From NCBI RefSeq assembly GCF_020042345.1, contig NZ_CP083387.1, forward strand, positions 4,278,001 to 4,342,000: DNA of 64,000 bases, read 5' to 3'. Shown in pieces: positions 1-9,600 of this stretch. The DNA is from Arachidicoccus terrestris (GTDB taxonomy: Bacteria > Bacteroidota > Bacteroidia > Chitinophagales > Chitinophagaceae). The position numbers and the translations under genes were made by a program. The notes under the pieces are model-generated. The model did not search any database. It had not been told where the DNA came from and worked only from the letters and a program-made list of their open reading frames with translations. How positions within the stretch are numbered: the stretch's first letter is position 1; each line of letters starts with the position of its first letter.

Positions 1-243
1 AGCCCCTTAATAGGGATCGCAGTTTTGAACTGGAAGGTCAGAAAAGAAGGTCCTTCTAAAGCCCTGGATGCCATTGTAGTAGGAAATATAGTCGGATTTG
101 CTGTTATGACGCTTTTAGATGCATGGGGTTTGCTCAACGAAGCACGCCCTGTCACAAAAGTATTTGTCGTCGTTCATTTAGTCTTTACGCTGGCCTTCAT
201 TATTATCGGAAGAAAGCGCTTATCAAAAAATAACATGGTTTAA
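1..243 (+). CDS. C-terminal part of a small membrane protein (5' end outside window)
   Basis: The frame is open from the first base and ends at TAA 241-243, so this is the 3' end of a gene that begins upstream. The 80 visible residues contain two hydrophobic stretches (around GNIVGFAVMTLLDAWGLL and VFVVVHLVFTLAFIIIG) and end in a basic tail, as in a small inner-membrane protein. I do not recognise the family. A TTG at 25 could serve as an internal start but nothing favours it. The next gene follows after 22 bases on the same strand, so the two may be cotranscribed. Confidence 0.55.
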   Translation, partial: SPLIGIAVLNWKVRKEGPSKALDAIVVGNIVGFAVMTLLDAWGLLNEARPVTKVFVVVHLVFTLAFIIIGRKRLSKNNMV

Positions 244-265
244 GTATATTGGTAATAAAAAGGTT

Positions 266-814
266 ATGGGAAAATTAATTGTCGAAGCGGAAGTTTCAAT
301 AGATGGGGTGGTCAACACCCCTGATATATGGGGTGAAATCTTCAAATATCATAGTGAAGATGTGACCAACTATCTTCATTCGTTGCTTTTCAGTGCAGAT
401 ATGCTCGTATTGGGTCGTAAAACTTATGAGTTCTTTTCTGAGGTATGGCCGGAGCGTTGTGATGAAAATGCGGAGAAAATCAATTCAATGACTAAACATG
501 TGGCTTCCCGAAACCCAAATTTGCCAGTAAAGTGGAATGCCTCTCTTATCAAAGATGATCTAGTCGCTGAAATACAAGCGTTAAAGCGGCAACCCGGCCG
601 CGTTCTACTCCAGTATGGTATAGGAGAATTGACAAAAGATATGTTAAAGAATGGTTTGATAGATGAGTTTCAGTTGATGGTGTTTCCTTTTACATTTGGA
701 CATGGAGAACGCTGGTTTGATATCATTGATCCCTTCGTTTTTCAGCTGCTTGAATGTAGAGCCTTTATCTCCGGAACTCTACTACTTCGTTATCAGCCAA
801 AATATCGTTTATGA
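266..814 (+). CDS. Dihydrofolate reductase-like protein (RibD C-terminal domain family)
   Basis: A 182-residue protein with the layout of the stand-alone RibD_C/DHFR-like family (YyaP/YwjB type): N-terminal beta strand GKLIVEAEVSIDGVV, the segment DMLVLGRKTYEFFSEVWP corresponding to the family's LGRxTYE motif, then the glycine-rich stretch LLQYGIGELTKDMLKNGLIDEF and the VFPFTFGHGERWF strand-loop. These proteins have an NAD(P)H-binding fold, are cytosolic, and most have no known substrate. It is not the canonical FolA. ATG 266 fits the family N-terminus. A short hairpin follows directly after the stop. Confidence 0.85.
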   Translation: MGKLIVEAEVSIDGVVNTPDIWGEIFKYHSEDVTNYLHSLLFSADMLVLGRKTYEFFSEVWPERCDENAEKINSMTKHVASRNPNLPVKWNASLIKDDLVAEIQALKRQPGRVLLQYGIGELTKDMLKNGLIDEFQLMVFPFTFGHGERWFDIIDPFVFQLLECRAFISGTLLLRYQPKYRL

Positions 815-815
815 T

Positions 816-840
816 GGGGCGATCGGCCCCGTTATTATTT
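816..840 (+). terminator. Probable intrinsic terminator after the DHFR-like gene
   Basis: GGGGC (816-820), loop GATCG, GCCCC (826-830), followed by the T-rich stretch GTTATTATTT. It sits 2 bp past the stop codon. The stem is short but GC-only. Confidence 0.5.
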
Positions 841-964
841 GCTGGTTTTCCGGGCGGCAGTATGGCACATAAAATGATGTAGATACATTAAATACAGGTG
901 GTTTCCCAAAAAAGGAATTTGGGGGAATTACGCGTTTAACCGATTTTCTAATAAAGCAAAAGGT

Positions 965-1429
965 ATGAAACTTCGAATTGTTCAGTTTTTCTCTGTTATT
1001 CTATTGGTAATGGTCACAGGCGTCTTTTGGGGAACCTGGTTCACCCTTACCCGGTCGCTGGATGCGTTTCCGGTGGAAGAGTTTATCCATAATGGAAAAG
1101 TGATTATTAATAATCTTGCTACTCCCATGCGTATCATATTTCCACTTTGCATCTTCTTTGTTTTATGGACATTATGGCTGACACGTAAGAATAACCGCAA
1201 AGGGTTTTATTTTACGCTGATTTCAATTATATCACTTCTTATTGCGTTGTTGATTACGCTGCTGGTTGAAGTTCCAATTGATAATCAAATTAAAACGTGG
1301 ACGGTTTCAACGGTGCCTTCTAACTGGGCGGTTATACGGGAAAAATGGGGGACTTTTCACGGCCTCCGTACCTTTGCCTCTCTTGCCAGTATATACAGTT
1401 ATGTAGTTCCCATTATTTTCGCCGAATGA
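965..1429 (+). CDS. DUF1772-like four-helix membrane protein
   Basis: A 154-residue integral membrane protein with four predicted hydrophobic helices (about residues 7-27, 52-68, 77-99 and the C-terminus). The first-helix pattern GVFWGTWFTLTRSL and the later IREKWGTFHGLRTFAS segment resemble the DUF1772 family (anthrone-oxygenase-like fold), which is widespread in Bacteroidota and mostly uncharacterised. The family assignment rests on the W..FH.LRT pattern and is moderate. It has its own 150-bp upstream region, and the terminator after the previous gene suggests independent transcription. Confidence 0.6.
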   Translation: MKLRIVQFFSVILLVMVTGVFWGTWFTLTRSLDAFPVEEFIHNGKVIINNLATPMRIIFPLCIFFVLWTLWLTRKNNRKGFYFTLISIISLLIALLITLLVEVPIDNQIKTWTVSTVPSNWAVIREKWGTFHGLRTFASLASIYSYVVPIIFAE

Positions 1430-1698
1430 TAAATATGCCTATGAAAGGCAGCGTGTCTATTGTTGTATTAAAATAGGCGGGATTAGGCAATGGAATCTGT
1501 ATTATCTGTACAATGTGAATAGTAATATGGCTTTACCTACTAATACGCTTCCCGGCATTCTCAGGGAGCCGGTTACCTTTCCAGCCTAGAAAGTAACCCC
1601 TACAGGTGGAATGATGAATACTATTTCAAGCCGCAGCAGCATTATCTGGATCTGTTCTCAGAACAATTCAAAACGCCCGTAAATATCGTTCCGTATTG
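1430..1698 (+). pseudogene. Possible frameshifted coding remnant
   Basis: Directly after the membrane-protein gene, one frame reads about 55 codons without a stop (includes QWNLYYLYNVNSNMALPT). A second frame then continues to TGA 1696-1698 with a protein-like stretch (NPYRWNDEYYFKPQQHYL). Neither part has a convincing start. The composition, rich in aromatic residues, Asn and Pro, looks coding, and the switch of frame near 1570 suggests a decayed gene. I cannot name the family. Confidence 0.25.
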
Positions 1699-2164
1699 AA
1701 TAAATAACAATAATTATCAGACTGCGTTCTAACCATGCTGAAATCGGCAAATAAATAAGTTGTTTTTTAAAGTCGGAAAACTAATTAAGGGAGAATGCTA
1801 TACCGGAAACCAGTAGCGAGGCCTACACACTGCGCCTTTTTGCTCGGTAACATCGTTTCTGATGCTGCCGTGGTGTTTGTTTTATTCCTTTTTCTTGGTG
1901 GTAATTTTTCAAATCAATGGGGTGTTTCTTCCCCGAATGTGAATCTTTCTGCGCTCAGTTACTAGTGAAAATAGAGGCGGTTTTGCAAATGTATTGTCGA
2001 TTAAAGGCAATACCATGCGTAAACTTATTTTTAGAAGGATATCAATGACTTTAAGGGGCCTATGGCATGCTTTTGACAGACTATTTATAAATGAGTCACA
2101 GCAGTCTACTTCTGCTTCGTATTTTTTCAATATGCGATATTACTTATATAATAAAATTTGAACT
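1699..2164. other. Gene-free stretch
   Basis: No supported gene. Short open frames on both strands have no recognisable family, start context or conserved motif. Confidence 0.5.
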
Positions 2165-2326
2165 ATGAAAAAGGAAATTGTTAAGAACCAAAGAACGACA
2201 AAGAGGGAACTCAAGAAAAAGGTTCCTGAAAATAAAGACACGCTCGACAGCCGGAAAAATGAAGAATTTAGCTTTAAGGGAGACGATATTACCCATAATA
2301 AAAAGCCAACTAAAAGGAAGAAATAA
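2165..2326 (+). CDS. 53-residue basic hypothetical protein
   Basis: ATG 2165 to TAA 2324-2326 encodes 53 residues. The protein is strongly charged: a Lys/Arg-rich N-terminus (MKKEIVKNQRTTKRELKKK), a middle with KVPENKDTLDSRKNEEF, then SFKGDDITHNKKPTKRKK. There is no hydrophobic segment, so it should be cytosolic and probably disordered. The balanced charge pattern and clean start and stop argue for a real small gene in an otherwise empty stretch. Function unknown. It could bind nucleic acid or protein, which is a guess from charge only. Confidence 0.5.
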   Translation: MKKEIVKNQRTTKRELKKKVPENKDTLDSRKNEEFSFKGDDITHNKKPTKRKK

Positions 2327-2465
2327 TGAATTAGACAGGACTTGTCGGGCAGCTCCCGCATGTAATTTTAATTTCTTTCCTGCGCCTGTTTTAGACATTA
2401 AAAATAAACCGCGGACTGAGTTGTCGGCGGTTTATCAAATTACTAGATTTCGATGGAAGGAAATG

Positions 2466-2807
2466 CTACTTTCTATTTTCTTTATAACGCATGTCCTTGG
2501 TGCCATCTTTTTTTAGATGATGGCCAGTTGCATCGGTTTTGGCTGCAGCTGTTTTCTTGACCTCTTTGGCTTTTTTAGCGGCTGTTTTTTCGGATGCTTT
2601 AGCATTTTTTCTAGCCACTTTCGCCGATGCCGGTGCTTTTGCTGTCGCTTTTTCTGCTGTTCTTAGATGTTTCTTTTGTGTCTTTTTAGCTTTTTTGACG
2701 ACCTGTTTTCCTGTGGTTTGGGTCGTAACTGTGGTTTGTGCATAGCTTCCTGTGAAGCAGAAGCTGAGTGCAAAAGCCATGATCAATCCAAAAATCAATT
2801 TCTTCAT
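2466..2807 (-). CDS. Secreted Lys/Ala-rich low-complexity protein
   Basis: A 113-residue protein from ATG 2807; the frame extends 12 codons upstream but the signal peptide begins at this Met. MKKLIFGLIMAFALSFCFTGSYAQ is a clear Sec signal peptide ending at an A-Q cleavage site. The mature part is Thr-rich and then a histone H1-like tract of Lys and Ala (KKAKKTQKKHL, KASEKTAAKKAKEVKK), ending in GHHLKKDGTKDMRYKENRK. Similar short secreted proteins are common in Sphingobacteria. The role is unknown. The signal peptide argues against a nucleoid role despite the H1-like composition. Confidence 0.7.
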   Translation of the reverse strand: MKKLIFGLIMAFALSFCFTGSYAQTTVTTQTTGKQVVKKAKKTQKKHLRTAEKATAKAPASAKVARKNAKASEKTAAKKAKEVKKTAAAKTDATGHHLKKDGTKDMRYKENRK

Positions 2808-4257
<1,450 letters not shown>

Positions 4258-4296
4258 TTATGGGCCTATTGATTACTGAGATTGAAAAAGATAACC

Positions 4297-4653
4297 ATGG
4301 TGTATCGTATGGATAATTATTTTAATAAGATAGTTCGATTAGCTGAGAATAGTCATCAACAAATGAGCTGCACTTTGACAGACGTGGCATTAAGGGAAAG
4401 AAAGGCACATTTGCTGGATACTGTTCAACAAAAGGTACTGGAGAAAATAGAACTGGAAAATGGGTATGCTTATAGGTTTGAAAGCGGTGGCCAAATTTTG
4501 GAACAATTAATGGAACTGATCCGTGCCGAAAGAGCCTGTTGCAGTTTTCTGATATTTACCCTGTCAGTAAGCGGTCCAACGGATGATTTGTGGCTGAATT
4601 TGACCGGTGCTGAAGGCGTAAAATCTTTCATTACGCGAGAGCTGGGATTTTAA
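4297..4653 (+). CDS. Conserved hypothetical protein with CC and SCTLTD motifs
   Basis: About 118 residues from ATG 4297; other possible starts are TTG 4282, ATG 4309 and ATG 4363. The conserved core appears to begin at SCTLTD, so even the last ATG could be the true start. The core holds RERKAHLLDTVQQKVLEKIE, then LENGYAYRF, then a helix ending IRAERACCSFLIF, and a C-terminal LTGAEGVKSFI. I recall this pattern from small uncharacterised proteins that sometimes lie near metal or arsenic genes. The single N-terminal Cys and the CC pair could bind a metal, which is inference. It is 4 bp from the next gene, so probably cotranscribed. Confidence 0.6.
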   Translation: MVYRMDNYFNKIVRLAENSHQQMSCTLTDVALRERKAHLLDTVQQKVLEKIELENGYAYRFESGGQILEQLMELIRAERACCSFLIFTLSVSGPTDDLWLNLTGAEGVKSFITRELGF

Positions 4654-4678
4654 TCACATGTATGAAATGAGTCAGATA

Positions 4679-5347
4679 ATGAAAATCAAATCCCTTATGC
4701 TTCTTACATCCCGGCTTGAGGAAGTGAGGCAATTTTATGAGAAGACATTAGGTTTTGCAATATTGGATGCTTCGGAAGATATGTTTAGCATTCAGGTAGG
4801 TTGGTCAAGACTCTGCTTTAAGTTGACATCAATGCCTTATTTGTATCATTACTGTTTTTTGATTCCACGCAACCAGCTGAAAGGTGCGATGCAATGGATG
4901 GGAGAGCGTGTCCCTATCGTTGATATTCAGCCGGGAAAGAAGACTGTGCACTTTGATAGCTGGAATGCTGATTCTTTTTATTTCTATGATCCTGCTGGTA
5001 ATATTGCAGAATGTATTGCCCATAATGAGCTGGATAACGATAGCAGTGGCCCATTTGATAGAACGTCGCTCTTGGCGGTGAATGAGATCGGTCTGGGGAC
5101 AGATAATATTGAAAAGATTAATTCCATATTGGAAAGACAGTGTGCATCACCTTTCTGGAAAGGAGATTTGATGAGTTTTGGCACCAACGGCTCTGCAGAA
5201 GGGCGCGTCCTTATTCCTGATTATAACATTAAGGAAACCTGGTTTCCCACAAACATTAAAATTGAGCCAGCACCCGTAGATTTATTAATAGAATGCCAAG
5301 GGCGCAAGTTCAAATTAATTTACAGAAATGGCGAGTTAAGCGTGTGA
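4679..5347 (+). CDS. VOC-family (glyoxalase/dioxygenase-fold) protein
   Basis: 222 residues from ATG 4679, the start closest to the domain; in-frame ATGs also lie at 4658 and 4667. The N-terminal half is a typical VOC module: MKIKSLMLLTSRLEEVRQFY, KTLGFAILD, and a closing strand FYFYDPAGNIAECI, the usual DPxGN-x-x-E motif. The C-terminal half is a degenerate second module. Such proteins often bind a divalent metal and small electrophiles, but the substrate here is unknown. It lies directly after the Cys-containing conserved gene and is followed by a strong hairpin, marking the end of the transcript. Confidence 0.8.
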   Translation: MKIKSLMLLTSRLEEVRQFYEKTLGFAILDASEDMFSIQVGWSRLCFKLTSMPYLYHYCFLIPRNQLKGAMQWMGERVPIVDIQPGKKTVHFDSWNADSFYFYDPAGNIAECIAHNELDNDSSGPFDRTSLLAVNEIGLGTDNIEKINSILERQCASPFWKGDLMSFGTNGSAEGRVLIPDYNIKETWFPTNIKIEPAPVDLLIECQGRKFKLIYRNGELSV

Positions 5348-5355
5348 AAGATAAA

Positions 5356-5406
5356 GAGAGAAGGTTCACTTTTTGTTTATGACTATTGAACGAAGCTCCT
5401 TCTCTC
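5356..5406. terminator. Hairpin between convergent VOC and efflux-adaptor genes
   Basis: GAGAGAAGG (5356-5364) pairs with CCTTCTCTC (5398-5406), with a nested GTTCA/TGAAC pair. A-rich sequence precedes it and CTTTTAGG follows, so it could stop transcription from both sides. Confidence 0.5.
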
Positions 5407-5445
5407 CTTTTAGGTTGCAATTCGATGGCAGACTTACTCCTCTTC

Positions 5446-6663
5446 TTATACATTGGTGAGTGTTGCATTGACGAAGAAAGCCCCTTTTGTGACTATTTGT
5501 ACATTTTTCGGAAGCGCCTGGACGAAAGTGACGGCGGTATATCCCAGCTCAGAGACGCCGCTGATCACTTGTATTTTTCTGAATGCTTTGTTTTTTGTTG
5601 GGGTCGGTGAATCTATTGCTACAAATATAAAATCATTCCCCCCTTCGCTAACTATCGCGCTATTTGGAACGGCTGGCGTTACTGCTTTACTCAGACTAAC
5701 AATCCCGGTAATATTCATCTGGTCGATCATACCTGTTTTATCCCCGTTTACACGGCAATGAACAGGAATGGTCTTGCTGTCATTTTCAAAGGCGGCGCCT
5801 ATGCTGTATACCACTGCATCATATTCTTTGGCCGGGTTATTGGTCAATGTAAAATGAATGATCTGCCCGATTTTGATAAGTGGCAGATCTTTTTCGAATA
5901 TCTGCAGATCCAGATGCAGGGCATCGTTATTGACAATTTCTGCAACGGGGCTGCTTGGATCTACATAGCTGCCAATTTCTGCATATACCTGACTGACAGT
6001 TCCGCTGACCGGACTTGTAATAACCAGCGTAGATTGCATCGTCGCATTATTCAGATTAGAAGCGTTGATCCCCATAAGGTTCAGTTGCTGATGCAGGGAG
6101 GACTGCCGGGTGCGGAGCGCGTTTAAATTTGCCGTGGCATTTTGCAGGTTCTTCAAGGCGCCGGCCTGCCCCTCATTGAGTGCTTTTTGTCTGGCCTCCT
6201 CTTGCGCGGCCAAAGTGATTTTACTGACTAAAGAAACGTATTCTTCCTGTAATTGGATAAACGCGGGATTGCTAACCGTAGCAATGGTTTGCCCTTTTTT
6301 GACGTGGCTGCCCAATTGAATGTTTAGTTTTTTGATTACCCCACTAAACAGCGGTGTTGCCTTGCCTCTGCTTTCATTGGGAACCCGAAGGGCTCCGTTG
6401 GCCTTGATGGTGGCGGTTAGCTCTTTGTTTTCAATTCTGCCAAGTTGCAGATCAACCGCTTTCATCTGTTCGGGGGTTAAAGTAGCGACAACGGAAGCTG
6501 CATTTTCCGCTGCGAATGCCTTTTGCTCCAGTTTATTTGTTAGAGAGTCGTTTATGGCAGGTGCTTTGGCTTCATTGCCCGCGTTATTACAAGCGGATAG
6601 GATGCCAGCTATGAGAGAAAAACTAAAAAAGCAATATAAACTTTGTTTTAATGAAGATTTCAT
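5446..6663 (-). CDS. Efflux RND periplasmic adaptor (CzcB/CusB-like lipoprotein)
   Basis: A 405-residue membrane-fusion protein joining an inner-membrane RND pump to its outer-membrane channel. The N-terminus has a lipoprotein signal with lipobox LSAC at Cys25. Next come a biotinyl-lipoyl strand (KKGQTIATVSNPAFIQLQEEYVS), a coiled-coil hairpin around residues 140-200, the second lipoyl half (LVITSPVSGTVSQVYAEIG) and a beta-barrel with AVYSIGAAF and HCRVNGD. Length fits the HME-RND adaptor family. It starts 6 bp after the pump gene, so the operon is pump then adaptor. No His-rich N-terminal metal domain is seen, so metal choice is not decided here. Confidence 0.9.
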   Translation of the reverse strand: MKSSLKQSLYCFFSFSLIAGILSACNNAGNEAKAPAINDSLTNKLEQKAFAAENAASVVATLTPEQMKAVDLQLGRIENKELTATIKANGALRVPNESRGKATPLFSGVIKKLNIQLGSHVKKGQTIATVSNPAFIQLQEEYVSLVSKITLAAQEEARQKALNEGQAGALKNLQNATANLNALRTRQSSLHQQLNLMGINASNLNNATMQSTLVITSPVSGTVSQVYAEIGSYVDPSSPVAEIVNNDALHLDLQIFEKDLPLIKIGQIIHFTLTNNPAKEYDAVVYSIGAAFENDSKTIPVHCRVNGDKTGMIDQMNITGIVSLSKAVTPAVPNSAIVSEGGNDFIFVAIDSPTPTKNKAFRKIQVISGVSELGYTAVTFVQALPKNVQIVTKGAFFVNATLTNV

Positions 6664-6669
6664 AACGTA

Positions 6670-9600
6670 TTATTGATTGGTCAGATAGTAAATTTGGATA
6701 GCTGTTTCATTGAGCTGTTGAATACTTTTCAGGTAATTTAACCGGATATCAGTTGCTGTTTCAAGACTATATAGAAATTCCACATAACCGATGTCGCCCA
6801 ATTTATAACCGGTCTTTGCCGCTTCAACGATCTGAGCAGCATTGGGCAGAGCCTGCTCTTTGTAATATTGATAGGATAGCTGATCCTGCTCATATTGACT
6901 GAAAGCATTTATCAGGTTACTTTGAAGCTCTTTTGCTTTCTGCTGCGCTTCGGCCATAACCGCCTCCGCCTCAAGCTGACTGGCTTTTACCCTTGCCCTG
7001 CCGGCACCAATGCTCAGGGGAATCGCAATGCCGATATTTACATAGCTAAACCTTTTACTTCCGTCGATCAGGCGTTCCTGACCATTTATATTTTGTAACC
7101 CGATCAGTGATTGGTTGTTGTAGCCAACGGTAAAATCCGGCGTATTTTTTGCCTTTTCTACCTGACTGTTTTTTGTGGCAACTGCTGATTTTTGATACAG
7201 AGCCTGTACCATTGGGTGCAGCGTGATATCGCTGCTATCCAGTAACTGGTCAAGAGCTAAAGGCAGAAAGTCTGAAGTCGGCGTAATTTCAATACTGTCG
7301 CCGGTATTTAGAAGCACTTGCAGATTTTGATATGCTGAGCCGAGATAGATAGTGTTTTGTTTTGCGAGCAGCGCTATTTTCCCCTTTTGTGCCCGCGTAT
7401 TGGTGATATCCAGCTTTTTTGTATCACCCGTCTGGAATCTTAGTTCTGCGATCCGGATAAAATCCTGATACAGACTGTCCAGATAGTCTAATTGCTGTTG
7501 ATTGTGCTGCAGGTACAGTATCTGGTAATAAGAAAGCCGGACACGCTTTTTGAGATCATTCACGGTGAGTGCATTTTTCAGTGTACTGGCTTTTGACTGC
7601 GCCTGGGCCAGCTTTTTACGGGCAGTAAACAGGCCTGGAAAGGGAATGGTCTGGGACACTTGAAAGGAGTTGTCAAATTGCTGGCTGTTAAACTGCCCCA
7701 GTTCAGTTCCTAAACTGAGTTTAGGAAGCTCTCTGGTGGTTTTTTCCAGCATTTTCGCTGAATTTATCCTCAGTTGCCCGGCCCTGACAGCGCCATTGTT
7801 TTTCAGCGCAATGCCGATCGCCTGATCCGCAGACTGGATTTTGAGATGCTGCGCTCCGGCTTCAATTATGAAGCCGGCAAAAAACAATACAATTATGCCT
7901 TTTGCTACTGGTTTCATTTTGAAATTAATTTTTGTATGAAAGATGATGTACAACAAAGGCAAAACAAACAGTGTCAAAAAAGTAGCTGTGATCAGGCCTC
8001 CGATAACAACTGTTGCCAGCGGTTTTTGCACCTCAGCGCCCGCTCCAGTACTAATGGCCATTGGTAAAAATCCAAGGGAAGCGACCGTGGCTGTCATAAG
8101 AACGGGGCGAAGCCTTTCTTTTGTGCCGAGAAACACACGGTTAAGGATATCTTTTTTTCCTTCTTTTTCTAATTGATTAAAAGTGCCGATAAGCACGATG
8201 CCATTGAGGACAGCAACGCCAAACAATGCAATAAAGCCTACGCCCGCGCTGATTGAAAAAGGCATTTCCCGAAGGTAAAGAGCCAGCACGCCACCAATAG
8301 CACTCATGGGAATAGCCGTAAAAATCAGTGCGGCCTGTTTGACGGATTTGAAGGTAAAATATAGCAGCATAAATATGAGCAGCAGCGAAACGGGGACCGC
8401 TATCATTAACCGGTTACTGGCCCGCTGCAAATTTTCAAACTGCCCCCCATAGGTAAGGTAATATCCTGTAGGTAATTCCAGCTTTTTTCCAAGTGTCAGC
8501 TTAATATCCGTCACAACACTGGCGATATCCCGGTCATGGACATTAAAACCGATAACCACACGTCGCTTTCCATCTTCCCTGCTGATTTGAGCCGGCCCTT
8601 CCTTATAGGTGACTGTAGCTACTTGAGATAAAGGTATCTGGTTGCCGCCTGGCAGGGGTATATATAAGTCTGCCACATTGCTGATAGATTGTCGGTGTGT
8701 ACTGTCTAATCTTACGACTAGATCAAAACGCCTTTCATTCTCAAAGACCTGTCCGGCTGTTTGTCCGGCAAAAGCGGTCTCGAGTACCTGATTGATATCT
8801 TCAATGTTAAGTCCGTAGGCTGATATTTTCGCCCTGTCGTATTGTACAGAAATACCGGGAAGGCCATTTGTTCGTTCCACTATCGGCTCGCTGACGCCTG
8901 GTATATTTTGAATAATTTTTGCGACATGGGGTGCCAGCTCCGCCAGCGTGTCAAGGTTTTCACCAAAAATCTTGATAGCCACATCCTGGCGGATACCAGT
9001 CATTAGCTCATTAAAGCGCATTTGGATCGGTTGACTAGGTTCCGCTATGACGCCTGGTATGTCTTCTAGCTTTTGCTTTATGCTATCCGCGAGTTGATAA
9101 TAGCCGAGTGTGGTTGGCCACTGCTCTTTAGGCTTTAAAATAACCATAATGTCAGTTTGGTTCATTGGCATCGGATCGGTTGCGACATCCGCTGCTCCCG
9201 TCTTACCCACTACCATTTTAACTTCTCGGAATTGCTTGACGATACGTTCTGCCTGCATGGCCGTTTCCGTGGTCTGAGAAAGAGAACTGCCCTGTGGCAG
9301 GACAAACTCGAACGCATAATCTCCTTCCTGTAATTGTGGTATAAATTCTCCGCCCAGGCTTTTAAAAATTAAAAGACTGGCCCCAAATAAAACAACCGTA
9401 CTGGTAATAATCAGAAATTTGAAGCGGATCGCTTTTTGCAGCAAAGGTTTATAAAGACTTTGCAATTTTTCTATCATTCTGTCCGAAAAAGAACGCTTCT
9501 GTGTCCTGTTTTTAGATAGAAATATAGCACTCATCATCGGAATATATGTCAGAGATAGGATCAAGGCGCCTAAAATGGCAAAACTGACCGTTTTAGCCAT

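Noticed and set aside
1909-2130. 73-residue minus-strand frame
   Set aside because: No hydrophobic segment, motif or neighbouring partner; likely chance.
2017-2161. 48-codon plus-strand frame (starts MRKLIFRRIS)
   Set aside because: Basic start looks tempting but the rest shows no family pattern and there is no supporting context.
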